Shown: positions 17,940 through 25,267 of the stretch, one piece after another
Layout of the letters: each line of letters opens with the position of its first letter
How positions within the stretch are numbered: position 1 is the stretch's first letter
Source of the DNA: Bryobacter aggregatus MPL3
GTDB taxonomy: Bacteria > Acidobacteriota > Terriglobia > Bryobacterales > Bryobacteraceae
Reading direction: 5' to 3'
Length of the DNA: 64,000 nt
Assembly (NCBI RefSeq): GCF_000702445.1
Contig: NZ_JNIF01000004.1
Location: 1,054,001 to 1,118,000 of the forward strand
Made by a program: the position numbers and the translations under genes
The notes under the pieces: model-generated
Databases searched by the model: none
The model's input: the letters and a program-made list of their open reading frames with translations, nothing else
What the model was told of the DNA's origin: nothing

Positions 17940-19060
17940 CGCTCTATGAGCTGGTAAGCCCCTGGGTCCCCCACCGCTGGAGCGGGCGCGTGTGGTCTTG
18001 CTATTTTTCCATCTGCTCGCTGGGGGCACGCTACCGGCTGATTCGATACCGTGCGGCATTGCGAGGCAGTGCGGAGACAGGTTCGATCGTGATCGCAAGC
18101 CGGTCCCTGGGATTTCGGGATCATCTGCTCGGACGGCTCTTTGCGGGAGAGCCGCACGTTGAGGAACTGGGGTCGGTCCGATCCTGGAATCTTCGTCAAC
18201 GCTTAGAGACCTTGAGCCAAGAAGCGGATCTGGTATTTGCACAGACCGGGCGTTTTTCGGGACGGCTCCTATTTGGAGGCCGCTTTCTTTCCATGCCTGC
18301 CTGGGTAGGCCATCGAAGCCCGGTGCCTGGAGACAGGATCGAAGAAAAGCGCCAACTCGAACGCGTTGCGGGCGCGATGCAGACGGTGCGCAAGCAAAAG
18401 CTCGAATTCACCCTCGACTACGACCTAGCGAGCGCGGATGTTTTCTATCACGAATATTACCGGCCCACGATGATCGAACGCCATGGTGCCCATGCGATCT
18501 TAATGCCAGTTCGCCAAGTGAAGCAGATGGTGCAACGAGGAGCTTTGCTTTGGATTACAAGCGAAAATGGCCGTATTGGCGGGGCCGTGATCCAACGCGA
18601 TGGGACGACGCTGATTCTATCCGCCATTGGGACACGGATGGGTTCTCGCCGCAGCGGCGCGATGACAGCTTGCTATTCCTACAGCTTCGCCGTCGCCCGC
18701 GAGTGGGGCTGCCGCCAGGTGGACTTTCGAGGAAGCCGGCCCTCGTTGACCGATGGCTTGCTGCAGTATAAACGCCGCTGGGGATCTGTGCTCTATGACT
18801 CGCCCGATGTTTCATTTGATGAGATCGCCCTGTACTGGTCGCGTCCTTCCGCAACGGTGCACGCCTATTTGGAACAGTATGCGCCGATCGTGCGGGATTG
18901 CGGAAGATTGGTGGGCTGTTCGATTGGAGCGCAGCTTGTTCCCGCCGGCTTGTCCGCTTGCTTGTGGCTCGAGAGCGAAACGTTGCCGGAGAATACGGAA
19001 GAGTTTCTCCAGTTGCTCAAGCAGCGCGATGGCAATGCGCCAGAAGAAAGTAGCCACTGA
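17897..19060 (+). CDS. FemAB-like/BioF2-like GNAT acyltransferase
   Basis: About 387 residues with the double-GNAT layout of FemAB/BioF2-like proteins. The C-terminal half carries YYRPTMIERHGAHAILMP, then WITSENGRIGGAVIQRDGTTLILSAIGTRMG and AREWGCRQVDFRGSRPSLTDGLLQYKRRWG, in which the substrate-side signature of this family is visible. Such proteins transfer aminoacyl or acyl groups and occur in exopolysaccharide and PEP-CTERM-associated loci. The start is uncertain. GTG 17897 has GGGG upstream; TTG 17936 overlaps the GNAT stop as TTGA. The open frame reaches back to 17729 inside the GNAT gene. Its last 44 bases overlap the convergent methyltransferase. Confidence 0.82.
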   Translation: MGTLAAVFPAAAFLTLYELVSPWVPHRWSGRVWSCYFSICSLGARYRLIRYRAALRGSAETGSIVIASRSLGFRDHLLGRLFAGEPHVEELGSVRSWNLRQRLETLSQEADLVFAQTGRFSGRLLFGGRFLSMPAWVGHRSPVPGDRIEEKRQLERVAGAMQTVRKQKLEFTLDYDLASADVFYHEYYRPTMIERHGAHAILMPVRQVKQMVQRGALLWITSENGRIGGAVIQRDGTTLILSAIGTRMGSRRSGAMTACYSYSFAVAREWGCRQVDFRGSRPSLTDGLLQYKRRWGSVLYDSPDVSFDEIALYWSRPSATVHAYLEQYAPIVRDCGRLVGCSIGAQLVPAGLSACLWLESETLPENTEEFLQLLKQRDGNAPEESSH

Positions 19061-19841
19061 GCATGCGGGTTGGCAAGCGGCCCAGCATTTCGAACGGATG
19101 CAGGATGAGCCGGTAGCGGCAGGGAGTAAGCAGTCCACCGGTGTTGCAGAAACGGGACATTGCAACAGCAAGAACGCGCGGTTGGTGAATGACGCTAGTG
19201 AATGTCTTCACTCGCCAGCCGGAGTCTTCGAGTGCGGCACGGAAGGCCTGTGGACCAAGGGTACGGCCATATTCGTAGGGCGCAAGGCCCAGACGGCATA
19301 ATAACTTGTTGGGGAGCAGATTCCGGATCGAGATCAGCGGATTCGCGTCATTGTCGAGGGTAATCAGCAGTTGGCCGCCGGGACGAGTGAGACGGGCCAG
19401 ATCCCGCAGGCTCTGACTGATCTCTTCAACCGAGCGGAAGTGATCGAGCGTGGAGAATGAGGTGACAGCGTCGAAGCTGGCGTCAGCCAGAGGCTGATTC
19501 TGGGCTGCGGACTGGACCCAATTCAACTTTGGATCCTTACAGAGATGGGCCGCTTGCTGCAGTGCTGGAACAGCCAAGTCGCCAATGACCACCTGACCAT
19601 AACGTTCTGTCAGCGCATCGACGATCTCCGTACCGCGAATCTCCTCGAAACAATCTGTCTTGAGAACGCGTTCTCCACCGGAGAGATATTGGCGGACCCA
19701 CGCGGCATAGGTTTCGCGAGAATACCGGAGCCATTCTTCTTGGGGTCCCATGCGAGCCTTATCCGTGAGGTGGTCTTCCCAATACTCTTTTTCACGATGC
19801 TGCACGACGGGGGCAGCATAAGACCCAAAAAAAGAACTCAT
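19017..19841 (-). CDS. Class I SAM-dependent methyltransferase
   Basis: 274 residues with a methyltransferase type 11 core: VLKTDCFEE (motif I, with the usual glycine loop replaced by a DCF sequence), VVIGDLAVPALQQA, SFDAVTSFSTLDHFRSVEE and LARLTRPGGQLLITLDN. A C-terminal 90-residue extension, with QPRVLAVAMSRFCNT and a final hydrophobic stretch, may bind substrate or membrane. Substrate unknown. The modified motif I is a feature to check for reduced SAM binding. It converges on the FemAB-like gene, whose end it overlaps by 44 bases. It is probably the right boundary of the tailoring cluster. Confidence 0.85.
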   Translation of the reverse strand: MSSFFGSYAAPVVQHREKEYWEDHLTDKARMGPQEEWLRYSRETYAAWVRQYLSGGERVLKTDCFEEIRGTEIVDALTERYGQVVIGDLAVPALQQAAHLCKDPKLNWVQSAAQNQPLADASFDAVTSFSTLDHFRSVEEISQSLRDLARLTRPGGQLLITLDNDANPLISIRNLLPNKLLCRLGLAPYEYGRTLGPQAFRAALEDSGWRVKTFTSVIHQPRVLAVAMSRFCNTGGLLTPCRYRLILHPFEMLGRLPTRMLSGYFLLAHCHRAA

Positions 19842-19880
19842 CTAACTTTTTTATACTTCCAGTCCATTGATACCGATAGG

Positions 19881-20252
19881 CTAATTCACTCGCTTTGCGG
19901 TAAATTCTTGCGGAGCCCGGCCACCTTCACGCTTGAACGCAATTTCCTTGCCGCTCACTTTTCCAGTATAGGTCCAGGTAACCGAATTGCCCCCCATCTC
20001 CCGGGTGACTTTGAACGTAATAGTGTCGCCCTCAATTTTGCCGTCCTGGATAGCGGTGTCGCCCCCTTGGCCCCCAATGGTACCGGTGAGCTTATTGCCA
20101 TCGACGTTGAAGGTCATCGGTTGTTCGCGCTTCTGGCCGTCGCGACCGGGAACTTCTGCCACCCATTTGCCCGCAATGTCGGCGGCAGACAGGGTGAAGC
20201 AGAGGGTTCCGAGAAGGAGTACTGCTTGAAAGATCGTTCTACGTTGGATCAT
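19881..20252 (-). CDS. Small secreted beta-barrel-like protein of unknown function
   Basis: 123 residues. The signal peptide is RRTIFQAVLLLGTLCFTLSA, and the mature protein of about 100 residues starts DIAGKWVAEVPGRDGQK. Repeated strand patterns (FNVDGNKLTGTIGG, IQDGKIEGDTITFKV, YTGKVSGKEIAFKREGG) resemble a family of small exported acidobacterial and planctomycete proteins with a lipocalin-like look. No catalytic motif or cysteine pair is visible in the mature part. It stands alone between the methyltransferase and the HD-GYP gene. I see no operon partner and cannot assign a function. Confidence 0.8.
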   Translation of the reverse strand: MIQRRTIFQAVLLLGTLCFTLSAADIAGKWVAEVPGRDGQKREQPMTFNVDGNKLTGTIGGQGGDTAIQDGKIEGDTITFKVTREMGGNSVTWTYTGKVSGKEIAFKREGGRAPQEFTAKRVN

Positions 20253-20285
20253 GCCGAGACTCTATCAAATACGGAGATCGATTGC

Positions 20286-21365
20286 CTAGCCCTGATTGAT
20301 GCCATGCGCCATGGCCCGTAAGCTGCTTGACATGCGGGAGGCGTCGTTGTCATTTTCAATCATGTTGACAAAGAGTGGCACGAGTTCCGGATCGCGCCAA
20401 CCCGTCAAAGCCTCGGTTTCGAGAACCCGGCAGGCATCGCTCGGAGACAGTGCCGCTTTGTAGGGGCGCTCACTGGTTAAGGCATCAAAAACATCGGCGG
20501 TTTGCAGAATCCGGGCCAGGAGAGGAATCTCAGATCCTTTCAACTCGTCCGGGTAGCCCGTGCCATCCCAACGTTCGTGGTGATGACGAATGATGGGGAG
20601 AACCGCTTCCAGGCTCTTCATCGGACGGCAGATCTCTTCGCCCCGTGTGACATGGCTGCGCATGACATTCCACTCCTCGGGGTTGAGGCGGCCTTTCTTA
20701 TTCAGGATGGAGTCCGGAATGCCGATTTTTCCGATGTCGTGCAGATAGCCCCCTCGATGGAGAGCCAAAAGGTCATTGCGGCCGAGGCCGAGGCGAATGC
20801 CCATCTCGACACTGTAATAAGACAGGCGGCGACAATGATCGGAAGTACACTTGTCGCGCTCCTCAACCGCCTGAGCCAGCGTAAACAGGATGCTTTCGAC
20901 CTCATCGAGAGAATCGAGAGCCGCCTTATGGCGCAGCATTGATTGAACGCGCGCCTTGAGAATACTGGGATGAGCTGGTTGCAGGAGATATTCGTCTGCG
21001 CCGCTCGTCAGGCCAGCCACTTCGTGCTCCGCCCCCTGCACACTGGTGAGCATGAGAATGGGAAGAAGCTGTGTCGCACGATTGGCTTTGAGGCGGCGGC
21101 AGAACTCCATTCCATTGAGTTCTGGCAGAAACATGTCACAGATGACCAAGTCCACTCGCTCGCAATCGAGAATGGCAAAGGCTTCGCTGGGTCGCTTCGC
21201 CTCAAGGAAGCGAGACCCGACGCCATTGAGGGTGGCCCGAATGACACGGCGATTGAGTTCTGTGCTGTCCACAAGCAAAATCGTCGGCGGAGTATCGTGA
21301 GCGGTGAAGAGCTCAACGTGTTCACCGATTGCGGCTAGCGGAGCGGCATTTAGGAGACTCGCCAT
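20286..21365 (-). CDS. Receiver-HD-GYP protein, predicted cyclic-di-GMP phosphodiesterase with degenerate receiver
   Basis: 359 residues. Residues 28-145 are a receiver domain with phospho-acceptor Asp77 (CDMFLPELNG). The N-terminal acidic pair is reduced to D33-S34, and the invariant Lys before Pro is Gln129 (YLLQPAH), so normal phosphorylation switching is doubtful. Residues 155-345 are an HD-GYP domain with LHDIGK (HD at 209-210), HHHERWDGTGYP (261-272) and a downstream DVFDALTSERPY. All metal ligands expected for the family appear present, so c-di-GMP hydrolysis is plausible. No partner kinase gene adjoins it. Possibly the receiver acts by dimerisation or partner binding rather than phosphorylation. 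Confidence 0.92.
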   Translation of the reverse strand: MASLLNAAPLAAIGEHVELFTAHDTPPTILLVDSTELNRRVIRATLNGVGSRFLEAKRPSEAFAILDCERVDLVICDMFLPELNGMEFCRRLKANRATQLLPILMLTSVQGAEHEVAGLTSGADEYLLQPAHPSILKARVQSMLRHKAALDSLDEVESILFTLAQAVEERDKCTSDHCRRLSYYSVEMGIRLGLGRNDLLALHRGGYLHDIGKIGIPDSILNKKGRLNPEEWNVMRSHVTRGEEICRPMKSLEAVLPIIRHHHERWDGTGYPDELKGSEIPLLARILQTADVFDALTSERPYKAALSPSDACRVLETEALTGWRDPELVPLFVNMIENDNDASRMSSSLRAMAHGINQG

Positions 21366-21439
21366 TCTATATAAAGAAATCGGTCATTTTGTCAGGAAGC
21401 ATTAGGAGAACCCCATGAGAAAAATACTAGTATCAGAGA

Positions 21440-22030
21440 ATGATGTTGAGGTTGATCCCGATTGTAGTACTCGGCGCGATGCTCGCCCCCGCTGTCACAT
21501 TGACTCCTGGGGAGCGCCAGCGTGCCATGAGTGAATTGCATGCGTCGCGAAAATTGCTGCTGGATGCGATGGCAAATTTGAGCGAAGCGCAAATGAAATG
21601 GAAGCCGGCCGCCGATCGCTGGTCGCTGGCGCAGTTGGCCGATCACCTGGCGTTGACGGAGGACCATATGCTGTCCCTCTACCGCAAAGCGGCCAGCAGC
21701 CCCGCCGATCCTGCGCGGAAGAGCGCGCAAAAAGATGAAGAAGTGCTCGCTTCGGTTCGAGACCGGAAGCAGAAGATGAAGGCGCCCGAAGTGATTGAGC
21801 CCAAAGAAGGCTACGCCAATTCCACCAAGCGGTTAGCCGATTTTAGGACCAAGCGGGACCAGACGATCGCGCTAGTGGAGGCCACCCAGGATCAGGACTT
21901 GCGGCATAAAATTTTGCCGGATTTCGAAATCGATGCCTATCAGGTGTATCTGTTGCTGGCCGCCCATACGGAACGGCATCTGGGACAGATTGCCGAAACC
22001 AAGGCCGCTCCGGGCTTTCCTACTAAATAA
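21440..22030 (+). CDS. Exported DinB-like four-helix protein
   Basis: 196 residues. The N-terminal LIPIVVLGAMLAPAVTL is a signal peptide or membrane anchor. The rest matches the DinB/YfiT-like four-helix bundle: LLDAMANLSEAQMKWKPAADRWSLAQLADHLALTEDHM and the C-terminal LLLAAHTERHLGQI. Histidines at ADHLA, TEDH and HTERH could form the typical metal site. DinB-fold enzymes are usually cytoplasmic thiol or metal-dependent enzymes, so export is unusual. Two ATGs (21440, 21443) with weak ribosome sites are available. A stronger AGGAGA precedes an out-of-frame ATG at 21415. It converges on hppA with an 8-base overlap. Confidence 0.85.
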   Translation: MMLRLIPIVVLGAMLAPAVTLTPGERQRAMSELHASRKLLLDAMANLSEAQMKWKPAADRWSLAQLADHLALTEDHMLSLYRKAASSPADPARKSAQKDEEVLASVRDRKQKMKAPEVIEPKEGYANSTKRLADFRTKRDQTIALVEATQDQDLRHKILPDFEIDAYQVYLLLAAHTERHLGQIAETKAAPGFPTK

Positions 22031-24185
22031 ATAGCGGTGCGGCCACCAGCGTAATGGTGGCCAATAGCTTAATGAGAACGTGAATCGACGGACCAGCGGT
22101 GTCCTTGAAGGGGTCTCCGACCGTATCGCCGACAACGCTGGCCTTGTGCGCATCGGAGCCCTTGCCGCCATAGTGTCCGAGTTCGATGTACTTCTTCGCG
22201 TTATCCCAGGCGCCGCCTCCATTGTTCATGAAGGAGGCCATCAGGATTCCTGTGATCGTTCCCACCATGAGCAGGGCGGCGACGGCACAGGCTCCCATGG
22301 GAGTGCCATCGGCGGCGGGGGGCAATTGCTTGAAGAGCAGCCCGACGACGATGGGGGCAAGGACCGGCAGTGCACCGGGGACAATCATCGCCCGCAATGC
22401 GCCACGAGTGACGATGTCGACACATTGGCGGTAATTGGGCAGGCTGGTGCCGGCGAGGATGCCCGGGTTCTCCTGGAATTGCCGCCGCACTTCCCAGATC
22501 ACGGTTTGCGCCACCCGGCCCACGGCCTGGATCGCCAAAGAGCTGAATACAAAAACAAGCATGGCCCCGAGCAAGGCACCGAGGAAGACAGGAACCTGTC
22601 CGATGTCGACACTGAAGGGAATCTGGTCAAATTCTTTGCCGAGCCGCTTCGCCAGCACCAGTTTTACCTCATCGATGTAGGCACTGAAGAGGAGGAAGGC
22701 GGCGAGCGCGGCGCTGCCGATGGCGTAGCCCTTGGTCAAAGCCTTTGTGGTGTTGCCTGCGGCATCGAGAAGATCGGTCCGATGGCGCACTTCGGGAGCC
22801 TGCTTCGACATTTCGACAATGCCGCCAGCATTGTCGGTAATCGGGCCGAAGGTGTCCATGGCGAGGACATAGGCAGCAGTGGAGAGCACGCCCATGGTGG
22901 CGATGGCGGTGCCATAAAGACCGCTCGACAACAGGGTGACCCCTGGGAGTGCCGCTTGCATCCCCATCCAATACGACGTGAAGATGGCGGCGGTGATCGT
23001 AAGGACCACCAGCCCGGTGCACTCCATTCCGACAGCAAGGCCTGTGATGATGGCGGTAGCCGGGCCCGTCGTGCAGCTTTCGGCAATGAAGCGGACAGGG
23101 CGATGTGTGTGGTCTGTGTAATATTGCGTGAGAAAAACGAAGAGGAAGCTGGTGAGGATGCCGACGACACCCGCTCCGAAGAGCCATAGGTTGCCGCCGA
23201 GGAGTTGGCGAATTGCCAGGTAGAAGCCGCCAATCGCAATCGCACTGGTGACATAGAAGCCACGGTTGAGTGCGCGCATGGGGTCCTCATTGCCCTTGAG
23301 ACGGACAGTGAAAACGCCAACGATGCTGGCGATGAGACCGAGGGCGCAGGTGTAGAGGGGGAACAGGATTCCGGAGAGGCCGAAGACTTTATAGAGCGTG
23401 ACGCCAAGAATCATGGCGCCAATGTTCTCAGCGGCGGTGGATTCGAAGATGTCGGCGCCGCGACCAGCGCAGTCTCCCACATTGTCGCCGACAAGATCCG
23501 CAATGACGGCGGGATTGCGGGGGTCGTCTTCCGGAATTCCGGCTTCCATCTTGCCGACGAGGTCGGCTCCAACGTCGGCAGCCTTGGTATAGATGCCGCC
23601 GCCCAGTTGTGCAAAGAGGGCGACAAAGCTCGCGCCAAAACCGAAGGCAACAATCTGACCGGGTACATCCTGCGGTCTGGTGAGTCCATCGAAAAAGGCA
23701 AAGAGTAAGGTCACGCCGAAGGTGGACAGCGCGGTGACTGCGATGCCGGTGACGGCCCCGCCCCGCAAGGCGATCTGCATCGCTTCGCCGAGGCTGGAGC
23801 GGGCGGCAGCAGCAACGCGGATGTTGGCTCGAATCGAAACCCACATCCCGCTGAAGCCAGCGGCCAGCGAACACATCGCGCCGAAGAGAAAGCTGATGGT
23901 CATGCGGACGGCGAGCTGCGTGTCGCCTTTGCCCACCAGGTAGCTCACATAAATGATGACGGCAAGCAGAATAGAAAGACCGGCGATGGTGACATTCTGC
24001 CGGCTCATGTACGCTTCAGCGCCTTCCTTGATGGCGTCAGAGATCTTTCGCATCTCCGGGGTTCCTGTGTCCTTCGCAAGAACAAATCGCGCAAGGTACA
24101 AGGCAACGATCATGCCAAACGCGCTAATGCCGAGAATCGAGACGAGGATTGATTGGCCGCTAGCAGCACTGAGGTACATATTCAC
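22023..24185 (-). CDS. hppA: Membrane-bound proton-pumping pyrophosphatase, K+-independent type
   Basis: 720 residues with about 16 membrane segments, the normal length. It couples PPi hydrolysis to ion pumping across the membrane. Signature sequences are ADVGADLVGKMEAGIPEDDPRNPAVIAD-type substrate loops (in that region the frame reads DVGADLVGKMEAGI), DLVGDNVGDCAGRGADIFES, and GDTVGDPFKDTAGPSIH near the C-terminus. GNTTKALTKGYAIGS carries Lys and Thr where K+-dependent enzymes have Ala and Gly, the mark of the K+-independent, H+-pumping class. The GTG start at 24185 has GGAAAGG about 11 bases upstream; an ATG at 24179 is the alternative. It stands alone, divergent from the aroF leader. Confidence 0.96.
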   Translation of the reverse strand: MNMYLSAASGQSILVSILGISAFGMIVALYLARFVLAKDTGTPEMRKISDAIKEGAEAYMSRQNVTIAGLSILLAVIIYVSYLVGKGDTQLAVRMTISFLFGAMCSLAAGFSGMWVSIRANIRVAAAARSSLGEAMQIALRGGAVTGIAVTALSTFGVTLLFAFFDGLTRPQDVPGQIVAFGFGASFVALFAQLGGGIYTKAADVGADLVGKMEAGIPEDDPRNPAVIADLVGDNVGDCAGRGADIFESTAAENIGAMILGVTLYKVFGLSGILFPLYTCALGLIASIVGVFTVRLKGNEDPMRALNRGFYVTSAIAIGGFYLAIRQLLGGNLWLFGAGVVGILTSFLFVFLTQYYTDHTHRPVRFIAESCTTGPATAIITGLAVGMECTGLVVLTITAAIFTSYWMGMQAALPGVTLLSSGLYGTAIATMGVLSTAAYVLAMDTFGPITDNAGGIVEMSKQAPEVRHRTDLLDAAGNTTKALTKGYAIGSAALAAFLLFSAYIDEVKLVLAKRLGKEFDQIPFSVDIGQVPVFLGALLGAMLVFVFSSLAIQAVGRVAQTVIWEVRRQFQENPGILAGTSLPNYRQCVDIVTRGALRAMIVPGALPVLAPIVVGLLFKQLPPAADGTPMGACAVAALLMVGTITGILMASFMNNGGGAWDNAKKYIELGHYGGKGSDAHKASVVGDTVGDPFKDTAGPSIHVLIKLLATITLVAAPLFI

Positions 24186-24269
24186 GTGTCAAAAAACCTT
24201 TCCGGAAATCCGAAAGCGTTTCATAGCTTACCTGAAAGCTTGACTAGGGATCAATCCGGAATGGCAAAC

Positions 24270-24298
24270 GTGACAACTAAATTTCTTTGAGTTATCAT
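24270..24298 (+). promoter_or_regulatory. Sigma70-type promoter of the aroF leader
   Basis: GTGACA (24270-24275) and TATCAT (24293-24298) are separated by exactly 17 bases; each matches the consensus hexamer at five of six positions. Transcription would start near 24305, only about four bases before the leader peptide ATG at 24309. The message would then be leaderless or nearly so, which fits the absence of a well-spaced ribosome binding site. Confidence 0.65.
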
Positions 24299-24308
24299 TC
24301 GGGAAGTC

Positions 24309-24392
24309 ATGGCCTTTGCCCACTCCTACCGATTTAGCTATTGGTACTTCGCGTTCAGCGAACGAGTGAGCCCCCGTGTCATGAAACATTAA
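24309..24392 (+). CDS. Aromatic-rich leader peptide of the aroF attenuator
   Basis: A 27-codon reading frame, ATG to TAA, too short for ordinary gene calling. It contains four Phe (3, 9, 14, 16), three Tyr (7, 11, 13) and one Trp (12), with the dense run RFSYWYFAF at residues 8-16. Nearly a third of the codons are aromatic. It ends 25 bases before a terminator hairpin that itself lies just upstream of a DAHP synthase gene. Ribosome stalling when any charged aromatic tRNA is scarce would change leader RNA folding. The same design, a leader peptide upstream of aroF, is reported in Corynebacterium glutamicum (recalled, not checked). Confidence 0.8.
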   Translation: MAFAHSYRFSYWYFAFSERVSPRVMKH

Positions 24393-24426
24393 TTCTAATT
24401 TTGATTTAGACAATACGGCCCACTCG
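24352..24426 (+). promoter_or_regulatory. Antiterminator pairing of the aroF attenuator
   Basis: CGTTC (24352-24356) and GAACG (24360-24364) form a small hairpin within the leader's late codons. CGAGTGAGCC (24363-24372) can instead pair with GGCCCACTCG (24417-24426) at nine of ten positions, occupying the left arm of the terminator. The two folds exclude each other. A ribosome stalled on the aromatic codons (24333-24356) masks the first hairpin and frees 24363-24372 for antitermination. A ribosome reaching the stop region covers it and lets the terminator form. Confidence 0.7.
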
Positions 24427-24448
24427 GAAGCTTCCGGGTGGGCCTTTT
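24417..24448 (+). terminator. Attenuator terminator before aroF
   Basis: GGCCCACTCGGAAG (24417-24430) and CTTCCGGGTGGGCC (24431-24444) are complementary over all 14 positions with one U-G wobble, and TTTT follows at 24445-24448. This is a canonical intrinsic terminator. It sits only about 20 bases before the aroF start, which is expected for an attenuator and not for the end of an upstream gene: hppA is divergent. Confidence 0.88.
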
Positions 24449-24466
24449 GCTATTGAGGAGAGCGTT

Positions 24467-25267
24467 GTGAACTTGTTAGTGAGTCGAGAATGCCAGGCGG
24501 AGGATAGTATCGTCCGGGTTGGTGAGATCGCTTTTGGCGATGGCAGCTTCCCGGTGATCGCCGGTCCCTGCAGCGTCGAAAGCGAAGAGCAGTTGATGGC
24601 CTGTGCCGAGGTGATTGCAGAGAGCGGTGGCGCGTTGTTACGCGGCGGGGCGTTCAAGCCGCGCACTTCGCCTTACGAGTTTCAGGGTCTGGGCGAGGAG
24701 GGATTACGTCTGCTTGTTTTGGCGCGGGAGCGTTTCGGACTTGGGGTGGTGACCGAGGTGATGGCCGAAAGCGAGATCGCAATGGTGGCCTCTTATGCTG
24801 ATCTGCTGCAGGTGGGCGCAAGGAACATGCAGAACTACCCTTTGCTGCGGGCGCTGGGGAAATGCGGCAAGCCGGTGTTGTTGAAGCGGGGTCTTTCAGC
24901 AACGTTGAAGGAATGGATGATGGCGGCGGAGTACATTCTGGCGAATGGCAACCCGGATGTGATTCTTTGCGAACGGGGGATTCGGAGTTTCGATTCGCAT
25001 ACGCGCAACGTGCTTGATATTGCTTCGGTGCCTGCGATGCAGGAGATGACGCACTTACCGGTGGTTGTGGACCCGAGCCATGCGACGGGCCGGCGGAGTC
25101 TGATTGCGCCCCTGGCCAAAGCGTCTCTCGCCGTGGGGGCAGACGGCTTGCTGGTGGAATGCCATCCGAATCCGGATAAAGCCTGGAGCGATGGCGCGCA
25201 GAGTCTCGATCTGAATCAGTTTCGCGACATGATGGCGATGCTGCCGTCGCGTATCCTGAAGTCGTGA
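24467..25267 (+). CDS. aroF: 3-deoxy-7-phosphoheptulonate (DAHP) synthase, type I-beta
   Basis: 266 residues. It condenses phosphoenolpyruvate with erythrose 4-phosphate, the first step of the shikimate pathway. Motifs are [12 protein letters not shown] (27-38), [19 protein letters not shown] (63-81), [24 protein letters not shown] and [11 protein letters not shown], with the KPRTS and DPSHATG active-site residues intact. The N-terminal ferredoxin-like regulatory domain of the Thermotoga enzyme and the chorismate mutase domain of Bacillus enzymes are both absent. Feedback control may therefore be mainly at the attenuator. The GTG start has GAGGAGAG (24455-24462) upstream. Its stop overlaps the next start (GTGA). 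Confidence 0.96.
   Translation: MNLLVSRECQAEDSIVRVGEIAFGDGSFPVIAGPCSVESEEQLMACAEVIAESGGALLRGGAFKPRTSPYEFQGLGEEGLRLLVLARERFGLGVVTEVMAESEIAMVASYADLLQVGARNMQNYPLLRALGKCGKPVLLKRGLSATLKEWMMAAEYILANGNPDVILCERGIRSFDSHTRNVLDIASVPAMQEMTHLPVVVDPSHATGRRSLIAPLAKASLAVGADGLLVECHPNPDKAWSDGAQSLDLNQFRDMMAMLPSRILKS

Noticed and set aside
21415-21534. A short ATG frame with a strong AGGAGA upstream, overlapping the DinB-like start
   Set aside because: It opens like a receiver (MRKILVSEND) but becomes an out-of-frame reading of the DinB-like gene and stops after about 39 codons. A functional leader cannot be excluded, but there is no support.
22080-23189. A 369-codon forward frame opposite hppA
   Set aside because: Rich in Gly, His, Asp and Glu with low hydrophobicity, as expected when reading the complement of a membrane protein. 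hppA signatures on the other strand are unmistakable.
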